DNA of 64,000 nt from Drosophila persimilis (taxonomy: Eukaryota; Arthropoda; Insecta; Diptera; Drosophilidae). Under the pieces are notes generated by a model. That model was not told the origin of the DNA. It made no database searches and saw only the letters and a list, made by a program, of their open reading frames with translations. This document shows positions 19,952 through 30,352 of the stretch, piece after piece (the first letter of the stretch is position 1; every line of letters begins with the position of its first letter). Location of the stretch: assembly GCF_003286085.1 (NCBI RefSeq), contig NW_020825323.1:186001-250000 (forward strand), read 5' to 3'. A program made the position numbers and the translations under genes.

Positions 19952-21667
19952 CTCCCCCCTCCTTTCCCAGTGTGGCGTTTTCGGTTGTCTTTCCTTGGGG
20001 CGCTCGGAACCAGGTGCCGATGCGGACATCTCCAGTTCGGCCGATCTTGACCCAGCACACCTCCTGCTCCTCGTTCCATAGTTTGAACCGTCTTTGCGTG
20101 TGTTTCGGGTGGTCTTCGAGTTTCTCTTTGATTTTTTTTATTGATGCGTCCGATAGCTCGACGCTATGCGGAACGTTCCATTCCCTCGGATGCTACCCCT
20201 CTCGCTGGGCTTGCATGGTTCCGGTTCTGGTGTTTGCCACTCGGGGTTTAGGTCCAGCACGTCCCTGTCCGATTCTTCGTCTTCTACTTGTTCTGCCCAG
20301 GAAAGTTCCGTGCCTTGTTTTTGGCTGACTCTTCGTGCCATTTGTTCCTGTTGGATTGCCTGGTTCGCCCAGCTGATCCTCTTCTTTGTGGGGATTACTT
20401 CCTTGTGTGTTTCTTCTGGTTCTCCTTGTGTCTCGCGCTGTCCTGCCGTGGTTTCCATCGTTTTGTTTGTTGCCGTTTTCCTGGGTGCTGACACTTTTGT
20501 TCCTGTTACTTTCATCCGTGAGCTGGTTGGGGGGGCGGCCGATAGTAGTATTGCCGCTCGGTTTTTGTGGCTGGCCTGTGCCATCCTTTCCTTAAATTTC
20601 CGGGCCGAAATGTTGAATTTATTTTCATTATTTTCCATCTTTCTGAAAAGGTAGAGAGATGGCATCGTTATTGTGTTTGCTTCCTCTATTTTTGCTGGTT
20701 TTAGTTGTGAGACGTGTGCCCGTAGTTTTTTGTTCGTTGTCGTATCTTGTACTGTTGTAATCACTGGTGAGGTTAGTTCGAGTACTTTACACGGACCGGT
20801 GTATTTCGGTTCTAGTTTCGCTGTTGTTTTGTTGGTGCCTTTAGCTGTTGCGCTTCTTGTCGGTGTGACCTCCACCCATTTCGAAAATTTATCGATAAAC
20901 ACGATTAGTGCGGTGTTGCCGTGCGGCGGTCTTGGGTGTGGTCCCACGAAATCGACGCATATTCTTTCCCATGGTGCGTTTGCGATTTTGGTCAGCATTT
21001 TGCCTGCCGCTGCTTGTTGCGATACCTTAAATTTTTGGCAGCTTTCGCATGTTCGTACGAATCGTGTTACGTCTCTGCTTAGCCCTGGCCAAAAGTATCG
21101 CTGCCTTATTCTGATTTTTGTGCGTCTGATCCCGAGATGTCCGACTGATGGGTTTGTGTGATTTTCGGTTAGTACTCTCTGTCTCTCTTGTTTTAGCACG
21201 CACAGTTTCCAGGGTTGATCGTCTTCGTCGGTTTGGCTTGGTATGTCTCGGTATAATCTTCCGTGTTTTATGGTATAATCCGTAGCTTCTTTTGGTGTCA
21301 TCTCTACTTGGTTCCATTTGGTTTTATACCAAGCGCATTCTACGATTTCTGCTATTCGGCTTTCTTCGCGTGGTAAGCGGGAGAGTCCGTCCGCCACTGC
21401 GTTCAACTTGCCTTTTCGATATCGTATTTCGAATGAAAATGGTTGCAGTCCCAATGCCCATCTTGCTACTCGTCCGGATGGGCTTTCGATGGAATTTAAC
21501 CGTTTGAGGGCTATGTAGTCTGTAATTACGATAAATTGATAGCCTTCTAGGTACATCCTCATCTTGTGTATACCCCAGTAGATGGCTAGGCATTCTTTTT
21601 CCGTTGCGGAGTATTTGGTTTCCTCGCTTTTGAGCTTGCGTAGGAAATACATGTTCTCCGTCCGCAT
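19947..21667 (-). pseudogene. pol: Gypsy copy 1: RNase H, integrase with deletion, C-terminal extension
   Basis: RNase H continues from ATEKECLAIYWGIHKMR and VITDYIALKRL. The integrase has the zinc-binding H...HxxxC (HLGIRRTKIRIRQRYFW, CESCQKF) and first catalytic Asp (ICVDFVGPHPRP). About 540 bp present in copy 2 (26262-26805) are replaced by ~11 bp near 20832-20842, deleting the rest of the catalytic core. After AHVSQLKPAKIEE comes a hydrophilic extension of ~200 residues (SWAEQVEDEESDRDVLD). A frameshift near 20185 separates it from a closing stretch with WNEEQEVCWVKIGRTGDVRI that ends at the polypurine tract. Confidence 0.8.
19952..19966 (-). promoter_or_regulatory. Polypurine tract, copy 1
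   Basis: Minus strand GGAAAGGAGGGGGGAG immediately before the LTR start TGTGACGCCC. This is the plus-strand primer site used in reverse transcription. The same tract lies next to the middle LTR (25382-25396). The last pol-frame codons run through it and stop at a TGA inside the LTR start. Confidence 0.8.
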
Positions 21668-23075
21668 CTTCCTGGGTCAACACCGCTCCTAGGCCGCAGT
21701 CACTTGCGTCTGTTTGGAGTATGAATGTTTTTCTGAGGTCTAGGCATGCCAATATTGGTGCTTCCGTTAGACACAGCTTTAAGTCTCTGAAGCTGTTCTC
21801 TTGTGCTTCGCCCCACTCAAATTTCTGTCCCTTTTTTAATAGGTCTTGTAGAGCTTTTGCTCGTTCGCTGTACGCTGGTACGAATCTGCAGTACCAAGAT
21901 GCCAGGCCCAAAAAACTATGCAGCTGTTTCAGTGTAGTTGGTGCGGTGAGTTCTTTAATGGCCGCCACTTTGTCTGGGTCTGTGTGTATTCCTTCCTCGC
22001 TCACCATGTGACCTAGGTATTTAAGTTTCTTTTGGAAAAAGTGGCATTTTGCTGCGTTAATGCGTAGGTTTCCTGCCCGTAGTCGTTCGAATACCGTTTG
22101 TAGTTTCTGCATGTGTTCAACTTTCGTCCGCCCAATTACGATTATGTCGTCTAGGTATGCGAAAGCGAATGGTTCCATGTCCGGTCCGATTACCGAGTCT
22201 AGGGCTCTTTGGAACGTAGCAGGTGCTGTTTTGAGCCCGAATGGCATGACCTTCCATTGGTACAATCCTCGCCCGGCAGCTGTAAAGGCTGTGTAGTGTC
22301 GGCTCTGTTTTTCCATTGAGATTTTCCAATACCCTGACTTTAAGTCGAGCGTGCTAATGTATTTAGCCTCTTTAAGCTGATTTAGAATAAAGTCCATCCG
22401 TGGTTATGGGTATGCATCCTTCTCTGTTTTTTCGTTTAACAGTCGGTAGTCCACGCAGACCCTCCAATCTCCAGTTTTCTTTTTTATGAGGACAATCGAG
22501 GAGCTGTATGGGCTGTGTGATGGTTCTATTAGATCTTGCTTTATGAGTTCGCTGATCTCTTTGTTGATGATTTCCATTTGCGCTGGGTTTCTTGGGTAAT
22601 ACCTCTGTATGACTGGTCTGTCATCTTTCAGAAATATCCGATGTTTCGTAATATTGCTCACCCCTTCAAGAGTGTCGGATTTCTGTACCTCCGCTGTAAT
22701 CCATTTTTCTATTTTCTCGTCCGTTGGCTCTGTTACTGAATTTCTTTCGCTTTCCTCCTTTCTCTTTGGGTTTGGTTCCCCGTTGAAGTTTACTGTGGCT
22801 TCTCCGCACGTTATTGATGTGCCTGCATCCTTTAAGAATTCCATTCCTAGTATGGGGGTGTCTGGTACCCCTGTCATGATTAGGAATGATTGGGTGGTCT
22901 CTTTTCCCCCTAGTTCTACTATTAGTTGGATTCTTCGTGTTGTTCTCCGAGTGCTTCCATCCGCGAGACGGATTAATCTGTTTTCCACTCCTTCGATACC
23001 TTCTCCTTTTAGTTTTTCGGTCGCCCTTTCGTTCATCATGCATCTTGTTGCCCCTGTATCGATGATTACTTCCAT
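21656..23075 (-). pseudogene. pol: Gypsy copy 1: protease and reverse transcriptase
   Basis: Protease at the start (MEVIIDTGATRCMMNERA; TPILGMEFL). Reverse transcriptase with LIEPSHSPYSSSIVLI, KTGDWRVCVDYRLLN, STLDLKSGYWKI, MPFGLKTAPATFQRAL and catalytic FAYLDDIIVI at about 22145. A TAA at about 22401-22403 interrupts DAYP/PRMDF; copy 2 has a Leu codon there, so it arose after the duplication. Near 21660, after GAVLTQEDAD, the frame shifts into RNase H; copy 2 has the same shift. It may therefore be an ancestral lesion. Confidence 0.85.
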
Positions 23076-23081
23076 CAGTTT

Positions 23082-24227
23082 TTATCCAATCCTGGCCCGT
23101 CCTAAAAGTTGGTTCTTGTTAAATATTAGTTGTGTGTTGTCCCGCTCAGATGGTTCTGGGCCACAGGAGATTCGCGGGTTGGTCCTGCGCCCTGTGTGTT
23201 TTCCGGTTGTTTTTTGCAGCAGTCTATCGTGCGTACTCCTTGTTTGTTGCAGGTCCAGCAGTACATTACGGGTTCCCTGCTGCATGTTCGGGCCTCGTGC
23301 CCATAGTTTCCACATCTTTGACATCTCCTTTGTCGGTACTGCGTTCGTTTGGTCGTTTTGTGGGTAATTCCATTGGCGACCTGTAATCATGGAGAATCCT
23401 GCATCTGTCTCTATTTTTTCGAATTCTTCTGCGATGATAATGAATTCCGACAGCGTTTGGAATTCTCTCCTCTTCACGTATAGTTTCAGCGGCAGCCGGC
23501 AGTTCTGGTATATTATTTCCAGTTTTTCCTGCTCTGTGTAGGTTCCGAACCTCATTAATTTCCTTATTTCTTGGATATAGTCTCGAACGGGTTCTGTTTC
23601 CGTTTGTTTACGCTCTGCCACTTGTTTTGCAAGCTCCTCTTGGTATCGGGGGGATATGAAGTTTTCTTTTAGTCCGACCTTTGCTTCCTCCCATGATGTG
23701 ACTGGCGCTGGCTTTGTGAGCCACCAGTCTAGCGCGCTTTCTTCCAGGATTACCGGCATTGCGAATACGAGGTGGTCTGGTTCTACCCCGTAGGTTTCTG
23801 CTAATTCCTCCATCCTGCTCAGGAATTCTAGCAGCCCTCCTTTTCCTGAAAAGATCAGGTCCCACTTGCGTATTTTTTCTATTATCGCTACTGCTTCTGG
23901 TGATCCTTTCTTTATCTGTTTTGGAAATAGCGATTTCTTCCTGCCTGTCCTGGTCTCCCCTTGGATATCTTCCATTGTTGATTTTTGTGGTACTCCTTTT
24001 GGTGATTGTTGCCTTGGGCTCTTGGTTCTCGGGCTTTTTCCTCGTGTTTGGGTATTTGCTAGTTGTTCTAGCCTCTCTCGAATATGTATTGGGAGGTCTG
24101 TTCTCTCCGAAAATTGTAGTAGTTGTTTCTTTTGGGTCTCTAGTCCGTCCAGTTTCTCCAATCCGAATTCCTCGCAATAGTTCTGTAACTCCAGTTTCGT
24201 GGCTTGGTTTATCCATTTTTTTGCCAT
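23082..24227 (-). pseudogene. gag: Gypsy copy 1 gag
   Basis: I choose the ATG at 24227 (MAKKWINQATKLELQ), 53 bases after the LTR; the open frame extends upstream only into the LTR. The N-terminal ~60 residues are SAP-like (Trp, ELQNYCEEFGLEKLDG, DLPIHIRERLEQL). A basic Ser/Pro linker follows, then the capsid with ESALDWWLTKPAPVTSWEEA and the LKENFISPRYQEELAKQV region typical of Ty3/gypsy Gag. Two CCHC knuckles (CQRCGNYGHEARTC; CWTCNKQG) lie in a different frame near 23210-23330 in both copies, a shared frameshift. It assembles the particle in intact relatives. Confidence 0.82.
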
Positions 24228-24280
24228 CTTGACCTTTGAGATTATGCTTCTTATGCTACCACAACCTGCTCGGGCGCTAC

Positions 24281-25381
24281 TGTGACGGCGCTTCGGCCGG
24301 GGTATGCTCGTCGCGCCGGCTTCCACAGAAATTTGTTTGATCTCTGGGTGTGGTAGCTGAAAGAGAGTCTCGTGGTTCAAGAATAAGGCGGGGCTTGAGC
24401 GGTAATAAAAGAGATAGAGTTATTTTTATTGTTCTTAAAAAGGTACAAAGTTTGGTAGGTGCGCGGGTTTTTTTCTTCTGGTTCTTCCTTCGGGGTCGGC
24501 TGCCGGGGTCGTCCTTCGGGTGGGCCGCACGTGGCGGATGGTTGCGTGCGGGTCCTGGTAGTCTTCTGGTCGGTGTCGCTTGAGAGCGCGGAGGTCTAAT
24601 GCGCTCCGAGGAGAAGAATGTTGCGGAGGGTAAATGCGCTCCGAGGAAAAAGAATGTTGCGGAGGGTAAATGCGCTCCGAGGAGAAATAATGTTGCGGAG
24701 GGTAAATGCGCTCCGAATAGAAATAATGTTGCGGAGGGTAAATGCGCTCCGAGGAGAAATAATGTTGCGGAGGGTAAATGCGCTCCGAGGAGAAATAATG
24801 TTGCGGAGGGTAAATGCGCTCCGAGGAGAAATAATGTTGCGGAGGGTAAATGCGCTCCGAGGAGAATAGGAGGATCGCTGGGGCTGCTGGTGGCTGCTAC
24901 TGATGCTTACCTCTCCACTGGCCGGAGCCGAACTGATGATGATCGCTCTGGCGGAGCCCTTTTTATTTCCGAAAAGCAGCTGATCCATACCGCGTTGTGC
25001 TGATGTGTCCCTACCGCGTTTGTACGGATCGGCTGATTGTGTGCCCGTTAGTGCTTGGGTTATGGTCACACTTGGGGCGGTCAGCTGTGGGTGTGACCGT
25101 GGGTGGCTGTGCTACGGGCCCATTGGTGGTGATCAGCTGTGGTTGGTTTTATGTATCTTCATTGTTTGTTTATTTATACTTATTTCTTTTGTCCCTATGT
25201 GGCAGATCTTCATGTATTGTCGCTTATGTTCTACTTATCCTACTAATACTTATAGTTTAGTCTTCATGGCTTGTCTTGGTGTTTCTAGTATAATTAGTCT
25301 TCAGGGTTTCTTCTCGGTGTTTCTAATGTTTTATTGTGTTTGGGGCGCCGGCGCTTGGTCTTCCTGGTGCTGGGCGTCACA
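24281..25381 (-). repeat. Gypsy tandem array, middle LTR (1101 bp)
   Basis: Serves as 5' LTR of copy 1 and 3' LTR of copy 2. Same ends and length as 18851-19951 with only a few substitutions, such as AAAATAAGG against AGAATAAGG near 24380. No canonical TGG primer site follows directly on the minus strand; the next bases are GTAGCGCCCGAGCAGG. Confidence 0.88.
24595..24867. repeat. 36-bp tandem repeat in the middle LTR
   Basis: About eight 36-bp units, as in the left LTR. Here the fourth unit reads CTCCGAATAGAAATAATG, while in the left LTR the fourth reads CTCTGAGGAG, so the arrays have changed slightly since they separated. Confidence 0.9.
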
Positions 25382-27630
25382 CTCCCCCCTCCTTTCCCAG
25401 TGTGGCGTTTTCGGTTGTCTTTCCTTGGGGCGCTCGGAACCAGGTGCCGATGCGGACATCTCCAGTTCGGCCGATCTTGACCCAGCACACCTCCTGCTCC
25501 TCGTTCCATAGTTTGAACCGTCTTTGCGTGTGTTTCGGGTGGTCTTCGAGTTTCTCTTTGATTTTTTTTATTGATGCGTCCGATAGCTCGACGCTATGCG
25601 GAACGTTCCATTCCCTCGGATGCTACCCCTCTGGCTGGGCTTGCATGGTTCCGGTTCTGGTGTTTGCCACTCGGGGTTTAGGTCCAGCACGTCCCTGTCC
25701 GATTCTTCGTCTTCTACTTGTTCTGCCCAGGAAAGTTCCGTGCCTTGTTTTTGGCTGACTCTTCGTGCCATTTGTTCCTGTTGGATTGCCTGGTTCGCCC
25801 AGCTGATCCTCTTCTTTGTGGGGATTACTTCCTTGTGTGTTTCTTCTGGTTCTCCTTGTGTCTCGCGCTGTCCTGCCGTGGTTTCCATCGTTTTGTTTGT
25901 TGCCGTTTTCCTGGGTGCTGACACTTTTGTTCCTGTTACTTTCATCCGTGAGCTGGTTGGGGGGGCGGCCGATAGTAGTATTGCCGCTCGGTTTTTGTGG
26001 CTGGCCTGTGCCATCCTTTCCTTAAATTTCCGGGCCGAAATGTTGAATTTATTTTCATTATTTTCCATCTTTCTGAAAAGGTAGAGAGATGGCATCGTTA
26101 TTGTGTTTGCTTCCTCTATTTTTGCTGGTTTTAGTTGTGAGACGTGTGCCCGTAGTTTTTTGTTCGTTGTCGTATCTTGTACTGTTGTAATCACTGGTGA
26201 GGTTAGTTCGAGTACTTTACACGGACCGGTGTATTTCGGTTCTAGTTTCGCTGTTGTTTTGTCGATTTTTTTCGATAGTGGGTGATTTCATACCCATACC
26301 AGGTCCCCTTTTTTTGGCTTCCAGGCTCGCTTTCGCAAATTGTAATGTCTTGCCTGTTTTGCTGCTGCTTCTTCCATGTTTTGCCTGGCTAATGTTTCTG
26401 TTTGTTTTCGTTTGTCGGTGCTTTCTTGGTTTGTTTGATTGTTGAACCCTGACCCTAGTGTTACCTCGTCGAATAGGTTGCCCGGCAATCTAAGTTCTCT
26501 CCCGAGTATCAGGTATGCTGGACTAAACCCGCTTGCGTCTGACTTGCTGCTATTTGTAGATAGGGTTAGTTATGGTAGTTGTTCGTACCATTTGTTGTGT
26601 TTTCCTCCCGCGAATTGTGCGATCATCGTCTTTAGTGTTCGGTTCGCTCGTTCGGTTGGGTTTTCTTGTGGTGTGTATGGTGCCGTGAATTGTTGGGTGA
26701 TGCTTTTTTTCTGCTTGTAAATTGTACGCCGTTGTCTGAGATCAATTGCTTTGGTGCACCTCCCCTCGCCAGTATTTTTTCTCTGAACGCCTTTAGGAAT
26801 GCGTCAGCTGTTGCGCTTCTTGTCGGTGTGACCTCCACCCATTTCGAAAATTTATCGATAAACACGATTAGTGCGGTGTTGCCGTGCGGCGGTCTTGGGT
26901 GTGGTCCCACGAAATCGACGCATATTCTTTCCCATGGTGCGTTTGCGATTTTGGTCAGCATTTTGCCTGCCGCTGCTTGTTGCGATACCTTAAATTTTTG
27001 GCAGCTTTCGCATGTTCGTACGAATCGTGTTACGTCTCTGCTTAGCCCTGGCCAAAAGTATCGCTGCCTTATTCTGATTTTTGTGCGTCTGATCCCGAGA
27101 TGTCCGACTGATGGGTTTGTGTGATTTTCGGTTAGTACTCTCTGTCTCTCTTGTTTTAGCACGCACAGTTTCCAGGGTTGATCGTCTTCGTCGGTTTGGC
27201 TTGGTATGTCTCGGTATAATCTTCCGTGTTTTATGGTATAATCCGTAGCTTCTTTTGGTGTCATCTCTACTTGGTTCCATTTGGTTTTATACCAAGCGCA
27301 TTCTACGATTTCTGCTATTCGGCTTTCTTCGCGTGGTAAGCGGGAGAGTCCGTCCGCCACTGCGTTCAACTTGCCTTTTCGATATCGTATTTCGAATGAA
27401 AATGGTTGCAGTCCCAATGCCCATCTTGCTACTCGTCCGGATGGGCTTTCGATGGAATTTAACCATTTGAGGGCTATGTAGTCTGTAATTACGATAAATT
27501 GATAGCCTTCTAGGTACATCCTCATCTTGTGTATACCCCAGTAGATGGCTAGGCATTCTTTTTCCGTTGCGGAGTATTTGGTTTCCTCGCTTTTGAGCTT
27601 GCGTAGGAAATACATGTTCTCCGTCCGCAT
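25377..27630 (-). pseudogene. pol: Gypsy copy 2: RNase H, integrase, C-terminal extension
   Basis: As copy 1, but the integrase core is kept: Asp in ICVDFVGPHPRP, Asp in LISDNGVQFTS, and a NERTEH-type region near 26640 after a frameshift at about 26710. The downstream part (26288-26488) has ARQNMEEAAAKQARHYNLRKR and KPKKGDLVWV of the integrase C-terminal domain. After LRAHVSQLKPAKIEE the hydrophilic extension (25568-26070) follows, with the same frameshift near 25615 as copy 1. The extension resembles no domain I know. This copy kept what copy 1 lost but lacks a complete gag. Confidence 0.8.
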
Positions 27631-29038
27631 CTTCCTGGGTCAACACCGCTCCTAGGCCGCAGTCACTTGCGTCTGTTTGGAGTATGAATGTTTTTCTGAG
27701 GTCTAGGCATGCCAATATTGGTGCTTCCGTTAGACACAGCTTTAAGTCTCTGAAGCTGTTCTCTTGTGCTTCGCCCCACTCAAATTTCTGTCCCTTTTTT
27801 AATAGGTCTTGTAGAGCTTTTGCTCGTTCGCTGTACGCTGGTACGAATCTGCAGTACCAAGATGCCAGGCCCAAAAAACTATGCAGCTGTTTCAGTGTAG
27901 TTGGTGCGGTGAGTTCTTTAATGGCCGCCACTTTGTCTGGGTCTGTGTGTATTCCTTCCTCGCTCACCATGTGACCTAGGTATTTAAGTTTCTTTTGGAA
28001 AAAGTGGCATTTTGCTGCGTTAATGCGTAGGTTTCCTGCCCGTAGTCGTTCGAATACCGTTTGTAGTTTCTGCATGTGTTCAACTTTCGTCCGCCCAATT
28101 ACGATTATGTCGTCTAGGTATGCGAAAGCGAATGGTTCCATGTCCGGTCCGATTACCGAGTCTAGGGCTCTTTGGAACGTAGCAGGTGCTGTTTTGAGCC
28201 CGAATGGCATGACCTTCCATTGGTACAATCCTCGCCCGGCAGCTGTAAAGGCTGTGTAGTGTCGGCTCTGTTTTTCCATTGAGATTTTCCAATACCCTGA
28301 CTTTAAGTCGAGCGTGCTAATGTATTTAGCCTCTTTAAGCTGATTTAGAATAAAGTCCATCCGTGGTAATGGGTATGCATCCTTCTCTGTTTTTTCGTTT
28401 AACAGTCGGTAGTCCACGCAGACCCTCCAATCTCCAGTTTTCTTTTTTATGAGGACAATCGAGGAGCTGTATGGGCTGTGTGATGGTTCTATTAGATCTT
28501 GCTTTATGAGTTCGCTGATCTCTTTGTTGATGATTTCCATTTGCGCTGGGTTTCTTGGGTAATACCTCTGTATGACTGGTCTGTCATCTTTCAGAAATAT
28601 CCGATGTTTCGTAATATTGCTCACCCCTTCAAGAGTGTCGGATTTCTGTACCTCCGCTGTAATCCATTTTTCTATTTTCTCGTCCGTTGGCTCTGTTACT
28701 GAATTTCTTTCGCTTTCCTCCTTTCTCTTTGGGTTTGGTTCCCCGTTGAAGTTTACTGTGGCTTCTCCGCACGTTATTGATGTGCCTGCATCCTTTAAGA
28801 ATTCCATTCCTAGTATGGGGGTGTCTGGTACCCCTGTCATGATTAGGAATGATTGGGTGGTCTCTTTTCCCCCTAGTTCTACTATTAGTTGGATTCTTCG
28901 TGTTGTTCTCCGAGTGCTTCCATCCGCGAGACGGATTAATCTGTTTTCCACTCCTTCGATACCTTCTCCTTTTAGTTTTTCGGTCGCCCTTTCGTTCATC
29001 ATGCATCTTGTTGCCCCTGTATCGATGATTACTTCCAT
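27620..29038 (-). pseudogene. pol: Gypsy copy 2: protease and reverse transcriptase, open
   Basis: One open minus frame of over 450 codons joins protease (IIDTGATRCMMN) and reverse transcriptase (VCVDYRLLNEKTEKDAYPLPRM, FAYLDDIIVI) without the stop seen in copy 1. The protein is otherwise nearly identical to copy 1. It ends at the shared frameshift after LTQEDAD. This is the best-preserved enzymatic frame of the element, but it is cut off from RNase H and from a complete gag. Confidence 0.85.
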
Positions 29039-29044
29039 CAGTTT

Positions 29045-29862
29045 TTATCCAATCCTGGCCCGTCCTAAAAGTTGGTTCTTGTTAAATATTAGTTGTGTGT
29101 TGTCCCGCTCAGATGGTTCTGGGCCACAGGAGATTCGCGGGTTGGTCCTGCGCCCTGTGTGTTTTCCGGTTGTTTTTTGCAGCAGTCTATCGTGCGTACT
29201 CCTTGTTTGTTGCAGGTCCAGCAGTACAGTACGGGTTCCCTGCTGCATGTTCGGGCCTCGTGCCCATAGTTTCCACATCTTTGACATCTCCTTTGTCGGT
29301 ACTGCGTTCGTTTGGTCGTTTTGTGGGTAATTCCATTGGCGACCTGTAATCATGGAGAATCCTGCATCTGTCTCTATTTTTTCGAATTCTTCTGCGATGA
29401 TAATGAATTCCGACAGCGTTTGGAATTCTCTCCTCTTCACGTATAGTTTCAGCGGCAGCCGGCAGTTCTGGTATATTATTTCCAGTTTTTCCTGCTCTGT
29501 GTAGGTTCCGAACCTCATTAATTTCCTTATTTCTTGGATATAGTCTCGAACGGGTTCTGTTTCCGTTTGTTTACGCTCTGCCACTTGTTTTGCAAGCTCC
29601 TCTTGGTATCGGGGGGATATGAAGTTTTCTTTTAGTCCGACCTTTGCTTCCTCCCATGATGTGACTGGCGCTGGCTTTGTGAGCCACCAGTCTAGCGCGC
29701 TTTCTTCCAGGATTACCGGCATTGCGAATACGAGGTGGTCTGGTTCTACCCCGTAGGTTTCTGCTAATTCCTCCATCCTGCTCAGGAATTCTAGCAGCCC
29801 TCCTTTTCCTGAAAAGATCAGGTCCCACTTGCGTATTTTTTCTATTATCGCTACTGCTTCTG
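29045..29862 (-). pseudogene. gag: Gypsy copy 2 gag, 5' truncated
   Basis: Covers the capsid C-terminal part (MEELAETYGVEPDHLV, ESALDWWLTKP) and the frameshifted knuckle region. Identity with copy 1 stops at TACTGCTTCTGGT (29862), before the SAP-like N-terminus, where LOA-type 5' sequence begins. The LTR that should lie upstream is absent. Confidence 0.82.
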
Positions 29863-30352
29863 GTGGCCGTCAGCCGTCGGGTGCTATAGGGGGATAAACG
29901 GATGTCGGGTCGGCTCGTCACAACTGTAGACTCGGAAAGGGGCACAGGCGCCTCGGGTTCATGGCTTGCCCTGGATCCAAGGCGACTGTGCTCCGCGTCA
30001 TAGGATACAGGTGGGCACGAGCGAACCGGCACCCGCGGTAACTGTACACACCGGCGGAAGTGCGACTATACTCTCCCCGTGAGGGCGGCTGGAAACAGGT
30101 CCTGGTACGGTCATGTCTCTGCCAGGATGCTGGCTAATTGTAGTCGGGCGGAGAGAAGAAAACTCTCTGTGAAATAACCCCAATCCAAGGTGACACTGTC
30201 ATACGCCGAGGGATGCATGGCCGAGGGGGTGCTCGGTCGCTTATATGCGGACTCTGGATACCTGCCGACCTCCAGTTTTAATAAGGCTTCCCGGGGCACG
30301 CGGGCTATGCCTCGGGCGACTAACCCCTTCCCGCTTACTCGTGGGATCAAAT

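Larger units (their letters stand above)
18851..29862 (-). mobile_element. Tandem Ty3/gypsy element (LTR-internal-LTR-internal)
   Basis: Two LTRs of 1101 bp (18851-19951, 24281-25381) and two internal regions (19952-24280, 25382-29862) repeat with a period of 5430 bp at the left end. Coding is on the minus strand: Gag with a SAP-like start, zinc knuckles, DTGA protease, YLDD reverse transcriptase, RNase H, integrase and a C-terminal extension. Copy 1 lacks ~540 bp of integrase; copy 2 is cut in gag at 29862 where a LOA element begins. Long LTRs and this layout recall the Osvaldo/Ulysses group, but I cannot confirm the family. Confidence 0.85.

Noticed and set aside
18920-20650. Plus-strand frames of hydrophobic, Leu/Val/Phe-rich protein in the gypsy LTR and pol end
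   Set aside because: They lie opposite Lys/Glu-rich coding on the minus strand, which produces hydrophobic antisense frames; no independent support.
24599-25003. Frame with a 12-residue repeat (EGKCAPRRNNVA)
   Set aside because: A product of the 36-bp LTR repeat being a multiple of three; the opposite strand is open as well.
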